From positions 10,430,001 through 10,494,000 of the forward strand of contig NC_021658.1 in assembly GCF_000418325.1 (NCBI RefSeq): a DNA stretch of 64,000 nt, read 5' to 3'. Source of the DNA: Sorangium cellulosum So0157-2. GTDB lineage: Bacteria > Myxococcota_A > Polyangia > Polyangiales > Polyangiaceae. Positions 40,248 to 49,965 of this stretch are shown in pieces. A program made the position numbers and the translations under genes. A model generated the notes under the pieces. It saw only the letters and a program-made list of their open reading frames with translations, ran no database searches and was not told where the DNA came from. Numbering within the stretch: the stretch's first letter is position 1; each line of letters opens with the position of its first letter.

Positions 40248-42790
40248 CGGTGCGTGAGCGAGCCCGACTGTTTCGAGCTTCCGGTGATCGTGATGGAGGG
40301 GGATTTGATCTTCACGCCGCCCGGTGTGGCCGTGAGCTCGGAGGCGCCGCACCTGAAGGTGATCGGGCTGCCCCCGATCTGGAGGTTGCCCTGCACCTTG
40401 AGGGTGAGCGCGCTCTTCGCGGTGAGCGTATACGTGCCCCCCGCGTCGACGCGAAGCGCGCCCTTCACGTCCGAGCTCATGCTCCCGGTGACGTTCCGGC
40501 CGATGACGCCCGTGCTGTTGATGTTCAACGAACCGAGCCACTCGCCGAGGCCGCCGCCGACCCGCAGTCCCGCCTTCGCGGCCTTGCTCGTGTGGCTCCC
40601 GTTGATGAGGGTCGTCGCCGGGCCGACGGTGACCCACGAGACAGGGCCTGGGGTCATCACCGCGTAGAGCGCGCCGACCGCCTCGGTGTACGAGGAGCTC
40701 GCGGCGATGCTGCGGTGGCCGGGGCCGGGGCCTGCGGGGCCGCCCTCGGCGCCGCCAGCGCCCGCGCCGCCCCCGCCGGGCGCCGCCGTGCCCTGGTCGG
40801 GGCGGCCGTGATCCCAGGGCATCGGCCTCGACGAGCCCTTCACCGCCGCCATGATCGCATCGCCCCCGGGCAGGAGCGCCATGGCGCTCCCCATCGCGCT
40901 GTCCCTGGCCGCGGCGAGCGCGCCGTCCGCGCCCCTGGCCTGATATCCCTCGTAGGCGGCGCGGGCGGCGCCGAGCGTGGCCGCCGCGATCTGCCCTGCG
41001 ACGCCCTTCGTGCCGATCTTCGAGAGCGCGGCGGAAACGGCGAGGTTGGCGGCGCCTCTCACGGGATTGCCGACCTGCTCCGCCAGCATCCCGAGCACCA
41101 CGTCCGTCTCGCTGCCGACCTGGCTCACGAAATTGCCGCCCGCGCTCTGGTACTGCGCCGCGCCCACCTTGACGCTGCGGGAGCCATAGCCGCCCAGGAA
41201 GCCGAGGTGCACCGAGAGCGACTCGTTGCCGCCGACGTCGGCCTTCAGCGTCGCGCCGATCTGGAGGTTCTCGTTCTTGAGCGTCTGCACCGCGCGCTTG
41301 CCCGTGACCGACGTGTCCTTGGCGAACGGCGCGTGCAGGAGGAGGTGCTCGCGGCCCGCGGCGTCGTCCATCTGGAGGACCGTCCGCGCGCCCGCGCCCG
41401 GCGAGCTGTCGGTCGCGATCGAGGTCACCGTCTTGTTCGCGGGCAGGGCGAGCGGCGGCGGCTGCATCTGGTTGTACGAGCGGCCGAGCACGACGGGTCG
41501 ATCGGGGTTGCCGTCCTCGAACATCACGAAGACCTCCCAGCCCACGCGCGGCACCACCATCCCTCCTGGGGCCTGCGGCTGAATCACCCGCACCGGGAGG
41601 CTGCTCCGATGGTCGGTCTCGCCGTGCAGATCCCAGTGGAAGCGGAGGTGGATGCGACCGAGCGCGTCGGGGTGAATCTCCTGCCCGCGCTCGCCGGTGA
41701 CCCAGGCCGACTGCACCCCGGGGATACGCGGTCTCGGCGTGATCTTCGGGAGACGGAACGGCACGCGCCGCGGGATCGCGTCCACGCTGGCCCGGAAGAC
41801 GCCCTCAGCGGCGTCCCAGCGGAGCTGGACCGCCGTCACGACGTGCTCACCCGCGATCCGGACGACGCCGTGGCCATCCGGTGGCTCGATGAGGCGGCAG
41901 CCGGCGCCGGGCGAGAGGGCGAGCGCGTTCGTGTCGAACGAGACGCGCGCGGCGTCGGCGCGCAGCGACTCGAGCCGTATCCGCGCCCGCGCCTCGCCCT
42001 CCGCCGGGGAGGTGAAGCCGCCGGGCGCCTCGTACACCTCGACCTCCTGCTCGGCCCCGATCCCGCCCGAGGCGCTGGCCTCGAGCGATAGCTGCGGCCG
42101 GTCGGGGTTGTAGTCGCGGAGGGTGACCTTGCCGACCGCGCGCCGGAGACGCCGCGACGCGTCCACCGCGACCGGCCGCGGATCGTCCAGGGCGCTACGG
42201 GGGACGAGCGGGATGCCGTCCGGGGTTGCGTCCTCGGCCGCGGTGGAGTCGTCCTCGAGGACGAAGATCTCGTCGTTGCCGTCGCCGTTCGGCTCGAAGC
42301 GGAAGTAGAAGCCGTGCTCTTCGCAAACGCGCCGGATGAAGGCGGCGTCGCTCTCCTGATACTGCACCACGAAGCGAAGCTTGGGGTACGAGGCGTGGAG
42401 GTCCTTGCGCACGGTCGTGTAGCCGCCCCCGCGCGCGACCTGCTCGACGATCTCCGGCGCCGTGAGCTCTTGGAAGCTGCGCGCCCTCCGGGTGAGCGCG
42501 AGCAGGGCGAAGCGTGACGCGAGCGTCATGCGGTAGGCGCGGCGGTGCTCGTGATCGCTCGCGATCACGACGAAGCGGGTGACGACGCCGACGATCACCC
42601 GCGTCCCGGCGGGGGCGTCGAGGACGACCCGGCCCGCCTTGCGGAGCACGGCGCTGGTGGCGACAGGCGCGTCCTTCGGGCCGTGGAGATCGAGCTCCAG
42701 GACCGAGGCCTCGCCGAGCCGCTCCACGCCGCCGAGGCGCGCTGGCACGAGGTCGAGAGCGCCCTCGATCGTCAACGCGACGCCGCTCAC
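40244..42790 (-). CDS. vgrG: VgrG spike protein (third copy)
   Basis: 848 residues. Typical T6SS spike architecture: N-terminal gp27-like part (SFQELTAPEIVEQVARG, YQESDAAFIRRVCEEHGFYF), OB/gp5-like part (GEEIHPDALGRI-type segment, here GQEIHPDALGRIHLRFHWD, and PRVGWEVFVMFEDGNPDRPVVLGRSYN). A beta-helix stem follows, and then an extended tail (about 640-848) with a Gly/Ala-rich linker and a second beta repeat region. It is longer than the roughly 650-730 residues usual for the family, so the tail may carry or dock cargo. The start overlaps the DUF6484 stop (ATGA). Confidence 0.9.
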   Translation of the reverse strand: MSGVALTIEGALDLVPARLGGVERLGEASVLELDLHGPKDAPVATSAVLRKAGRVVLDAPAGTRVIVGVVTRFVVIASDHEHRRAYRMTLASRFALLALTRRARSFQELTAPEIVEQVARGGGYTTVRKDLHASYPKLRFVVQYQESDAAFIRRVCEEHGFYFRFEPNGDGNDEIFVLEDDSTAAEDATPDGIPLVPRSALDDPRPVAVDASRRLRRAVGKVTLRDYNPDRPQLSLEASASGGIGAEQEVEVYEAPGGFTSPAEGEARARIRLESLRADAARVSFDTNALALSPGAGCRLIEPPDGHGVVRIAGEHVVTAVQLRWDAAEGVFRASVDAIPRRVPFRLPKITPRPRIPGVQSAWVTGERGQEIHPDALGRIHLRFHWDLHGETDHRSSLPVRVIQPQAPGGMVVPRVGWEVFVMFEDGNPDRPVVLGRSYNQMQPPPLALPANKTVTSIATDSSPGAGARTVLQMDDAAGREHLLLHAPFAKDTSVTGKRAVQTLKNENLQIGATLKADVGGNESLSVHLGFLGGYGSRSVKVGAAQYQSAGGNFVSQVGSETDVVLGMLAEQVGNPVRGAANLAVSAALSKIGTKGVAGQIAAATLGAARAAYEGYQARGADGALAAARDSAMGSAMALLPGGDAIMAAVKGSSRPMPWDHGRPDQGTAAPGGGGAGAGGAEGGPAGPGPGHRSIAASSSYTEAVGALYAVMTPGPVSWVTVGPATTLINGSHTSKAAKAGLRVGGGLGEWLGSLNINSTGVIGRNVTGSMSSDVKGALRVDAGGTYTLTAKSALTLKVQGNLQIGGSPITFRCGASELTATPGGVKIKSPSITITGSSKQSGSLTHR

Positions 42791-43299
42791 GGCAGCTCCA
42801 CCCGCGCCGAGAAGATCCGCACGAGCGCCGCCATGTCGATCACCAGCCGGTCGCCCTCGAGCCGCACCGCACCGCCGGGCTCGATCCGGAAGCTCGACCC
42901 GGGCACCTCGAGCTCCAGCGTCTCACGGGCGCGCACCCGGACGTGACGCCCCTCGAGCGCGAGCGTGCCGTGCGCGTCCGGCGCCGGAGCCGAGGCGGTC
43001 TGCAGCGCGCCCAGGATGGCGACGCTGGCGCCGCCGACACCGGCGGGCGCGTCCGCGAGCACCACGGTGCGGCCCTCGCGCATGCACTCGTCCATGAACG
43101 CGGGCGAGACGCCGGGGTCGAGCGCCGCGAGGAGCCGACGGCCGCCGCTCGTGCGCACCTGGTACGTCGGGCGCGGCTCGCCGTCGCCGCGCGCCACGGC
43201 CATCTCCACGACGCCAGGGTGGAGCCCCGGGCCGAGGGGCGCTGCCCTGCCCCGGACGGGGCGGGCGGCCGATTGCTGGACCGTGCGCGATCTAGCCAT
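42787..43299 (-). CDS. DUF6484-type T6SS accessory protein
   Basis: 170 residues. Arg-rich start MARSRTVQQSAARPVRGRAA, then a beta-rich core (YQVRTSGGRRLLAALDPGVS, GRTVVLADAP, VAILGALQTA) and a C-terminal part with ALEGRHVRVRARETLELE and MAALVRIFSARVEL. This matches the DUF6484 proteins found between VgrG genes in proteobacterial T6SS cargo operons. Function unknown, probably in spike or effector assembly. The ATG at 43299 overlaps the end of the upstream VgrG gene by 8 bases. A start 14 codons farther upstream is not supported. Confidence 0.7.
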   Translation of the reverse strand: MARSRTVQQSAARPVRGRAAPLGPGLHPGVVEMAVARGDGEPRPTYQVRTSGGRRLLAALDPGVSPAFMDECMREGRTVVLADAPAGVGGASVAILGALQTASAPAPDAHGTLALEGRHVRVRARETLELEVPGSSFRIEPGGAVRLEGDRLVIDMAALVRIFSARVELP

Positions 43300-45448
43300 A
43301 GTAGTGAATCCCTTCCTCCACGCTCGGCGTGCAGCTCTCATAGTCGCCGGAGACGGTGATCGATGCGGGCGTCATGGTGACCGTCACGCCCTGCGCCTTG
43401 ATCGTGAGCTTCGCGATCGCCTGGATCGCGACCTCGGAGCCGGTGATGCTGGCCGCGCCCTTCGACGCGTAGGTGGCCTTGCCGAAGCTCTCCGCGATGT
43501 TGCCCGCCGCCGTGGCGCTGCGCGAGGCGTAGCTCTCGGCGTAGAGCCCTCGCACGGTGAGGCCATAGGAGCCCGTGGCGATGGTCTGCGCGCCCGAGAC
43601 CTTGATCACGGCCGCGCCGGCGACGCCCACCGACTCCGACAGACCGCCGGTGGTGTTCACCGAGCCGCCGACGAGCAGTGTCGACACGCCGTTGGTGAAG
43701 ACGCTCTGGTGCTCGATGCCGATCTCCTGCTTCGCTCCGCCCACCACCCGGACGAACGTCGGCGTCTTCGTGATGTAGTCGCCGCCCGCGCGGATGACCC
43801 GGGCGGCGCCGACGGCGACCGTCTCGGAGGCCGCGTGGAGCCCGTAGTTCGAATCGACGGTCACCTTGCGGAGCCCGCCGACCTGGATCGACTGCTCGCC
43901 GGCGACCTTCTCGACGACCCGCTCCTGGACGACGACCTTCCGCTCGCCGGCGATGGTGCGCGTGTGGTTCACGGCGATCTCGACGACCTTGTCCTTCTCG
44001 ATCTGCTCCTTGTAGTCGCCCGAGGCCCGAATCGCGAAGCCCTCCTGCCCGGCGGCGTCGCTGATCCGGAGGCCATTGCCGCTCGATCCGCCCGGCGTGG
44101 TCGCTGTTCCGAAGTGGGTCTCGACCTGCTTCGCGGGCAACGAGGCGGGCGGCGCCTGGACGGCGTTGTACACCCGGCCGAGGATCACCGGGATCTCTCC
44201 GCCCTGATCGCCGACCCCGACGAGCTGCTCCCAGCCGACGCGGGGGTTGAAGATCGCCCCCGAGAGCTGGGGCTGAGCGACGCGGGCGAACCCGGAGCTC
44301 CGGGCGTCGGGGCTGCCGTGGCGGTCCCAGCGGAGCAGGAGCCGGGTGCGGCCGTGCTCGTCGAGGGCGATCTCCTCGCCCGGCGAGCCGGTGACCACCG
44401 CTGTGCCGGCGCCGCCGCGGGGGGCGGGCGAGGGGCGCGCCGGCCGGAAGCCGCTGCGCGCGGGGACCGCCCGGAAGCGCGCGCCGTAGAGGAGCTCCGC
44501 CGGACCGCCCTGCGCCTTCGCCTCGTGCACGACCGCGAGCAGGAGCCAGCGCGCCTCCCCGAGCTCCTCGGGCGCGCCCGTCACCTCGAAGATGCCGCCG
44601 GCGCGGAGCTCCGGCTCGGTGGCTTCGCCCTCGAGGACGGTCGCCTCGGCGTTCCGCTCGGCGAGGCGGATCGCCGCGAGCTCGCTACCCGCGTCCGGAT
44701 CGCGGAAGCCGCCTGGGTACTCGTACCACTCGAGCGCGCCGTCTCCGGAGGCGCCGCTCAGCTCGAGCATCGGCCGCGTGAAATCGTAGTCCTTGAGCGC
44801 GGCCTTCTCGACCGTCACCCGCCTCCGGATCCGCGCGGCATGCAGGGCCCGCCCGAGCTCGAAGCCTGCCTCGGCGCGCCACGGGGTCACGACGCCCGTC
44901 TCGAGGAAGGTCACGGGCGCGTCGGCGACGTGGAGGAGCGCGGGATCCTCCGCGTCGGGGAACCAGCTCATCCCTTCCTCGGCGAGGAGGCGGGCGCAGA
45001 AGGCGAGATCGCTCTCGAACACCTGGGCGCAGTGGGGTCGCTTCGCCGCCGCGCGGCGGGCGCGGAGATCGAGGCGGACGCCATGCTCGCCGAGGACGCG
45101 CGCCACGATCTCGGTGGCGCTCTCGTCCACGAAGACCCGGTAATCGCGTGTGTCGTCGAGCCGTGCCACGGGCGAGGCGAGGGCCACGCGCGCGTGGCCG
45201 CCGCGCTCCTCGACGGCCTCGACGGAGAGCTCGAAGCGCCGCACGACGCCGTGGAAGTGCAACGAGAGGGTCGCGGCGCGGCCGATCGGATCGAGCGACG
45301 TGAGCTCGGCGGGCGCGCCGCCGACGAAGGCCGTGCAGCGCGCATGGGCTAGCGTCGGGGCGCCCACGCGCTCCTCGATCTCGCACGAATGAACGCGCAC
45401 CTCGACGCTGACGTCGGGGATTTCCAGGACAATGTTCCGGTCGCTCAA
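43292..45448 (-). CDS. vgrG: VgrG spike protein (second copy, TTG start)
   Basis: 718 residues. gp27-like region (DYRVFVDESATEIVARVLGE, FESDLAFCARLLAEEGMSWF), spike base (GEEIALDEHGRTRLLLRWD, PRVGWEQLVGVGDQGGEIPV, ILGRVYNAVQ) and a long beta-helix stem of short Gly/Val repeats. The best start is a TTG at 45448: it overlaps the TGA of the upstream VgrG gene (TTGA), mimicking the ATGA junctions of the other genes in this operon, and gives LSDRNIVLEIPDVSVEVRVH. A GTG a few codons on is an alternative. Confidence 0.85.
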   Translation of the reverse strand: MSDRNIVLEIPDVSVEVRVHSCEIEERVGAPTLAHARCTAFVGGAPAELTSLDPIGRAATLSLHFHGVVRRFELSVEAVEERGGHARVALASPVARLDDTRDYRVFVDESATEIVARVLGEHGVRLDLRARRAAAKRPHCAQVFESDLAFCARLLAEEGMSWFPDAEDPALLHVADAPVTFLETGVVTPWRAEAGFELGRALHAARIRRRVTVEKAALKDYDFTRPMLELSGASGDGALEWYEYPGGFRDPDAGSELAAIRLAERNAEATVLEGEATEPELRAGGIFEVTGAPEELGEARWLLLAVVHEAKAQGGPAELLYGARFRAVPARSGFRPARPSPAPRGGAGTAVVTGSPGEEIALDEHGRTRLLLRWDRHGSPDARSSGFARVAQPQLSGAIFNPRVGWEQLVGVGDQGGEIPVILGRVYNAVQAPPASLPAKQVETHFGTATTPGGSSGNGLRISDAAGQEGFAIRASGDYKEQIEKDKVVEIAVNHTRTIAGERKVVVQERVVEKVAGEQSIQVGGLRKVTVDSNYGLHAASETVAVGAARVIRAGGDYITKTPTFVRVVGGAKQEIGIEHQSVFTNGVSTLLVGGSVNTTGGLSESVGVAGAAVIKVSGAQTIATGSYGLTVRGLYAESYASRSATAAGNIAESFGKATYASKGAASITGSEVAIQAIAKLTIKAQGVTVTMTPASITVSGDYESCTPSVEEGIHYYG

Positions 45449-47646
45449 CCGCCCACCTTCCCTCCGCCGGATCTCGTGGTCGTGCCGCCGCTCACCTCGG
45501 TCATGCTCCCGCTCGTCGTGAGCTTGCCGCCGCCCAGCTTCAGCGTGCCTGCCTCGATGCTCCCGGTGACGTCGATTGTCACCATGGGCGCGCTGATCGA
45601 GACCTTGCCGCCGGCGTGGATCTCCACGGTTCCGGCCGTGATCGAGCCGCTCGACGCCTCGACGCCGACGTTGCCCGCGGCCCGCTCGTTGACCGCGCCC
45701 ACCTTGCTCCGCTTGCCGCCGAGCACCGACTCGGCATACCCGCTGCAGGTGATCGTCCGCGAGCCGCGGCAAACGTACGTGCGCGCCGCCGCCACCGACT
45801 CGGTGACGCCGAGGCCGCCCGTGAGCGACGTGGTCCCGAGCACCACGCGGGTGCAGGCGCCGGCCGTGTGGACGTTCGACTGGTTGCAGAGCAGCGTATA
45901 GCCGGCGCCGATCACCTCGACGCACGCGCTGTCGGCCAGCACGGCGCGGTTGCCGGTGACGTTGACCAGCTCCGCCCCGCCGATGAGCTCCTGGTTCGAC
46001 CCCTCGACGGAGAGGAGCATCTCCTGCCCCACGTCGACCGTCTGCATCGCCGCGATCCCGGCGAAGTGGCTGCCGAGCACCTCGCTCGTGAGCGACAGGC
46101 CGACGAAGTGCTCCTCGTCGCCGTCGACCCGGATCGTCTCCGAGCCGCCGACCTTGACCGAGAAGTCCCTCGAGGCGTGGACGAAGAACTCCTGTCGTCC
46201 TGCGTCGTCGACCATCTTGATCTCCTGGGTCATCCCGCTCTTCGGCGTGGTCCAGGACTGGAACGAGGTCGTCGCCGACGCCGCGGGGAGCGGGTACGGC
46301 GCGACGGCGGTCGCGTTGTAGACGCGGCCGAGGACGAACGGCCGATCGGGCGAGCCGTCGAGGTATCCGACCGTGACCTCCCAGCCGACGCGGGGAAGGA
46401 ACATCGAAGCGCCGACCGGAAGCTGGAGGCAGCGAGTCCAGTGCGAGGAGCGATCGTCCTGGATGCCGGCGCGATCCCAGAGAAAGCGCAGCTTGACCCG
46501 GCCGAGATCATCGACATGGATCTCCTCGCCGGGGGGGCCGGTGATCACCGCGCTGTCGAGGTGCTCCACCGCGGGCGCGGGGCGGAGCGCGGGCCGATAG
46601 GGCGGGAGATCGCCGCTGTCCGACGACCTCGTGGGCCTGAGCGTGATACGGTTTCCGTAAGGCACTGCCCGGCCGCCGTCCGGGAGCGGACGGGCGAAGC
46701 GATGCGAAACCTCGGTGATGAGCATCCGCTGCTCGAAGAGCTCCGCGCCCGCGATCTCGACGATGCGCCCCGGCTTGAGGCGCGAGCAGTCGCTCTCCCC
46801 GGTCACGGTAACCCTGTCCCGCTGGAGCTGCTCGAGGCGCCGCTCGGCCCGCGCCGTCGCGGCCTCGAGCGTGGTGACGCCGGCCGGGTACTCGAGCCAG
46901 CCGAGCTCCCCCTCGCCGGCATGGCCGTCGACGTACACGCCTGGGTGCCGCACATCGAAGTCCCGCACGGTGACCCGATCGGTCACGACCCGCTCCTCCC
47001 ACTCGAGCGAGAAGAGCGCGCGCGAGCTGAGCTCTGTCCCGGTGGGCCCGGCGTAGGGGAGGGTCACGCCGCCCTCGATCCCGTCGTGTGATTCCGTGCC
47101 ATCGCCGAAGACGATGAGGTGCTCGCCCTCGGGCGTGGTCTCGAACCAGTACGAGATCCCCTCGTCGGCGAGGAGGCGCTCGACGAACGCCCACTCCGCC
47201 TCGGCGTACTGGACGCACTGGGCCCGCAGCGGGTAGGCGCTCGCGAGCCGGGGCTCGATGGCTGTCGCGGGGATGCCAGCGCCCGTCAGCACCTCGGTGA
47301 CGATCTGCTCGGTGGTCTTCTCGACGAAGACGCGGTAGCCGCCGCGCTGGGTGAGCAGCCACGGAGGATCCGAGAGGCGGAGCGCGCAGACGCGGTCCCG
47401 GCCGTGGCGAAGATCGAAGCTCGCCTCGATGATGAGCAAGCGGACGAGCCGCGCCGACCCCTCGGCCGGATCGATGATCGCGAGCGTGGCCGGGGCGCGG
47501 AGCAACGCGGCGAGATCCACCTCTCCGGGGATGGTAACGACCACTTCCCAGGATGAGAGCGCATCCATCGCCTCCCGCCCGAGGAGCTCCAGTACGACGC
47601 AGCCCTCGAGCGGCTCGCAGGCGAGCCGGACGTCGATGTGGTTCAT
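45445..47646 (-). CDS. vgrG: VgrG spike protein (first copy)
   Basis: 733 residues. gp27-like region (GYRVFVEKTTEQIVTEVLTG, QYAEAEWAFVERLLADEGIS), spike base (GEEIHVDDLGRVKLRFLWD, PRVGWEVTVGYLDGSPDRPF, VLGRVYN) and a repetitive beta-helix stem ending in a Gly/Thr/Ser-rich tip. It has no recognised C-terminal effector domain. The start at 47646 overlaps the stop of a 27-codon leader ORF (ATGA). The three VgrGs differ in stem and tip, so the system could load three spikes or mixed trimers. Confidence 0.9.
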   Translation of the reverse strand: MNHIDVRLACEPLEGCVVLELLGREAMDALSSWEVVVTIPGEVDLAALLRAPATLAIIDPAEGSARLVRLLIIEASFDLRHGRDRVCALRLSDPPWLLTQRGGYRVFVEKTTEQIVTEVLTGAGIPATAIEPRLASAYPLRAQCVQYAEAEWAFVERLLADEGISYWFETTPEGEHLIVFGDGTESHDGIEGGVTLPYAGPTGTELSSRALFSLEWEERVVTDRVTVRDFDVRHPGVYVDGHAGEGELGWLEYPAGVTTLEAATARAERRLEQLQRDRVTVTGESDCSRLKPGRIVEIAGAELFEQRMLITEVSHRFARPLPDGGRAVPYGNRITLRPTRSSDSGDLPPYRPALRPAPAVEHLDSAVITGPPGEEIHVDDLGRVKLRFLWDRAGIQDDRSSHWTRCLQLPVGASMFLPRVGWEVTVGYLDGSPDRPFVLGRVYNATAVAPYPLPAASATTSFQSWTTPKSGMTQEIKMVDDAGRQEFFVHASRDFSVKVGGSETIRVDGDEEHFVGLSLTSEVLGSHFAGIAAMQTVDVGQEMLLSVEGSNQELIGGAELVNVTGNRAVLADSACVEVIGAGYTLLCNQSNVHTAGACTRVVLGTTSLTGGLGVTESVAAARTYVCRGSRTITCSGYAESVLGGKRSKVGAVNERAAGNVGVEASSGSITAGTVEIHAGGKVSISAPMVTIDVTGSIEAGTLKLGGGKLTTSGSMTEVSGGTTTRSGGGKVGG

Positions 47647-47726
47647 GATGCGAGGCTCCAGCGCGCGCGGGCCGTGTGACGGGTGCGACCGTCGTTTTCC
47701 TGGGACTGGCGCGTGTACGCGGGCAT
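47643..47726 (-). CDS. 27-residue leader ORF before VgrG operon
   Basis: The ATG at 47726 (MPAYTRQSQENDGRTRHTAR...) has a clear TAAGGA ribosome site about 8 bases upstream, and its TGA overlaps the VgrG ATG (ATGA). The VgrG gene itself lacks an independent ribosome site at the right distance, so ribosomes probably reach it by coupling. The peptide is basic and polar and unlike known proteins. A role as a translation-coupling or attenuating leader is inferred. Confidence 0.55.
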   Translation of the reverse strand: MPAYTRQSQENDGRTRHTARARWSLAS

Positions 47727-48116
47727 CGTGAAATCCTTACCGGCCTGCCTGGCCCGGGCGGCCAGCATACGCGGTAACGCAAACCTGCGCAGCATCTGGA
47801 GCTGGGCCCCTCCCCCGCCGCCCGCCAGCCTGCAGGCCGCTGCCGCGCGCCGGCATCCTCCGGCGCGCGGCAGCCACGCGGGCGCTCGCGGTCGGGGGCG
47901 GCGCGACTGCGACGACCCGGAGACCGCTCCCTGAGGACGGGCGTCGAGTATCTCGATGCACAAGGCCTGCGCTGCCGCCGCTGTGCTCTGCACGGCGGGC
48001 GAGAAATCGTCCGCAGAGCTTAAAGGAACACGGGGCGGCGCGGAATAGGGCCATTGACGAGCCAGCGCATGGCGCGCCGGCCCGACGGCAGCCCCCCTCT
48101 TCCCTGGAGACCCAAC
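47727..48116. other. Divergent intergenic region with a hairpin
   Basis: 390 bases between the minus-strand VgrG operon and the plus-strand lipoprotein gene. No gene. Promoters for both directions are expected here, though I cannot point to a reliable -35/-10 pair. Confidence 0.45.
47839..47874. repeat. 15-bp perfect inverted repeat
   Basis: Arms 47839-47853 (GCTGCCGCGCGCCGG) and 47860-47874 are exact reverse complements with a 6-base loop CATCCT. Without a T run it is more likely a structured leader or regulator site than a simple terminator. Confidence 0.5.
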
Positions 48117-49628
48117 ATGAAAAAAGCCATTCTCATTGCCTTTGCCCCGCTGCTCGCGGCGTGTGGCGTGGAATCGACGACGAGCGCTGGGCTCGATCCC
48201 CGAGATCGCGAGGAGGCAACGCCGCAGTCGGCGGCCCTCGTCGATCCGATCGTCGCCCGCGGAGCGTTCGCCACGGAGGCCGATCGCGAGCGCTTCGAGG
48301 CCGACGTGCTGCCCTCGGCGCGAGCGTTCCTCGCGTACTGGGCGGAGGCAGGGCTGAGCGTACCGCACGCGCCGGCGCGGCTCTTCATCTCTCCGCCGCG
48401 CGGGACGAGCGCGACGGAGGCCCTGCCGCAGCTCTACGGCGAGCGCATCTTCGACGATCTGCGCGCGCTCGAGGCGGAGGTCGCGAGCGCGCCCTCGAAC
48501 CGGGCAGCGATCGAGCGGATCGACGCGTTCACGTGCGAGCGGCCACCCTTGCATCGCGGCTTCCTCGAAGACGTGGAGGAGCACGCGGACAACCCCGACG
48601 TCGGCCCGGCGGACATCGCGCAGGCGCTGCGCCGGAAGCACGAGGAGCTCCTGGGACCCGATGGAACCTTCTCGTTTGGCACCGACAACGGCGAGTTCGA
48701 GCTGCCGCTGCGCAGGAACTGCTCCTACACCCTGCTCGGGCACGCCACGCAGCCCACGCGCGCACACCCTTACCTGGAGAAGGACGTCGTGAATCACGAG
48801 CTGGGCCATGCGCTGCACTACGGCCTCTGGCTCGCCTCCGGTCCGCTCGGCGAGCGCCTCAGCACCACCGCGAATGAGGCCATCGCCGACATTCTCGCCC
48901 ACGTGTTCGACGGTGATCCCTGCCATGGCAAGGTGCTGGACGAAGGGGGCACGCCCGTCGACTGCCGCCGGAGGATGGACGTCTACGAGCAGTCCGTCTC
49001 CGACGCGTTCTGGGGCTTCGGTCGCGCCGATCACGAGACAGGCCAGTCGCTCCGGCAGCTGATCTGGACCCTGCGGGAAGAGGCGCCGGCGGACGCGCTC
49101 CGAGTTGCCGTCGTCGATGGGATCGCCGCGGTGCAGGTCGCGCTGAATCAGATCGATGCGGAGCCGCTCGCCAACGTTCCAATCTTCGACGACGAGATCC
49201 TGGCCACGCGCTACCGCTTCGTGCGCGAGTACGAGGCGGCGAGCGCGTTCTTCCATGCGGTGTGCGCGCGCCTCGGGGATGCGCCGCCGGCCTGCGGCGA
49301 GCACGCCCAGCGCATCGGCGATCCGCGCGTCGCGATGCGCGAAGCGTGGCTGGCGAACGCGCCGACATCGATCGGCCGTAGCGGCGTCACCCTGGCGGAT
49401 GGCCGCCGCGTGGCGTTCGAGCTGGAGGGCGCGCTCATCCGGCAGATGACGGTCACGCTGGCGGACGGCGAGCAGCGGAGCTACCCGGGCGATCCCGATC
49501 TCGGGTTCCCCGAAGCGGAGCGCGAGCCCACGAGCGGTCGCATCACGCTGTGGTTCCCGGAGCCGGGCTCCACGGCGCCCGACGCGAAGGTGGGGTGGAC
49601 CTCCGACGGGGAGCTGATCGCGCGCTGA
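48117..49628 (+). CDS. Secreted lipoprotein with HExxH metalloprotease motif
   Basis: 503 residues. Signal peptide MKKAILIAFAPLLAACG has a lipobox LAAC, so it is lipid-anchored. The zinc motif HELGH occurs in DVVNHELGHALHYG (about residue 226), with a downstream TTANEAIADILAHVFD containing the third-ligand Glu about 25 residues on. This is gluzincin-type spacing, as in thermolysin/fungalysin relatives. The rest is predicted beta/helix with no clear named domain. The ATG at 48117 is preferred because the lipobox is then at the right distance. A protease role outside the inner membrane is likely. Confidence 0.7.
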   Translation: MKKAILIAFAPLLAACGVESTTSAGLDPRDREEATPQSAALVDPIVARGAFATEADRERFEADVLPSARAFLAYWAEAGLSVPHAPARLFISPPRGTSATEALPQLYGERIFDDLRALEAEVASAPSNRAAIERIDAFTCERPPLHRGFLEDVEEHADNPDVGPADIAQALRRKHEELLGPDGTFSFGTDNGEFELPLRRNCSYTLLGHATQPTRAHPYLEKDVVNHELGHALHYGLWLASGPLGERLSTTANEAIADILAHVFDGDPCHGKVLDEGGTPVDCRRRMDVYEQSVSDAFWGFGRADHETGQSLRQLIWTLREEAPADALRVAVVDGIAAVQVALNQIDAEPLANVPIFDDEILATRYRFVREYEAASAFFHAVCARLGDAPPACGEHAQRIGDPRVAMREAWLANAPTSIGRSGVTLADGRRVAFELEGALIRQMTVTLADGEQRSYPGDPDLGFPEAEREPTSGRITLWFPEPGSTAPDAKVGWTSDGELIAR

Positions 49629-49950
49629 AGCACGACGAGGCCGCGCGTGGACGCGTCACGGATCGCTCGCGCAGCGGAAGCGGCGATGGACGAGCAAGCA
49701 GTAGAACGCGTCCAAAGGCTTTAATGCGATAGCAAATATCGCGTTTCGCTGGATCGAAACCTCCGCGACGACACCCCTCCAGGTGTCAAGGCGAGCGAGC
49801 CGAGGACGCCACGGCAAATCGTCTGAAGGCTCGCGCCCCCTGGCGGCATCAACGATGTAGTTGCACATGAGAAAAGCATTGCCGTTTACCATGGTTTGAA
49901 TATTCCATCCGCGGCGCCAATGCTTCCTCTCGCGGCACCAACCATTCGCA
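49629..49950. other. Intergenic region, no gene
   Basis: 322 bases between two plus-strand lipoprotein genes. The AT-richer part (about 49850-49920) is a probable promoter for the next gene. I see nothing else. Confidence 0.4.
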
Positions 49951-49965
49951 ATGGATGAATGTCTT

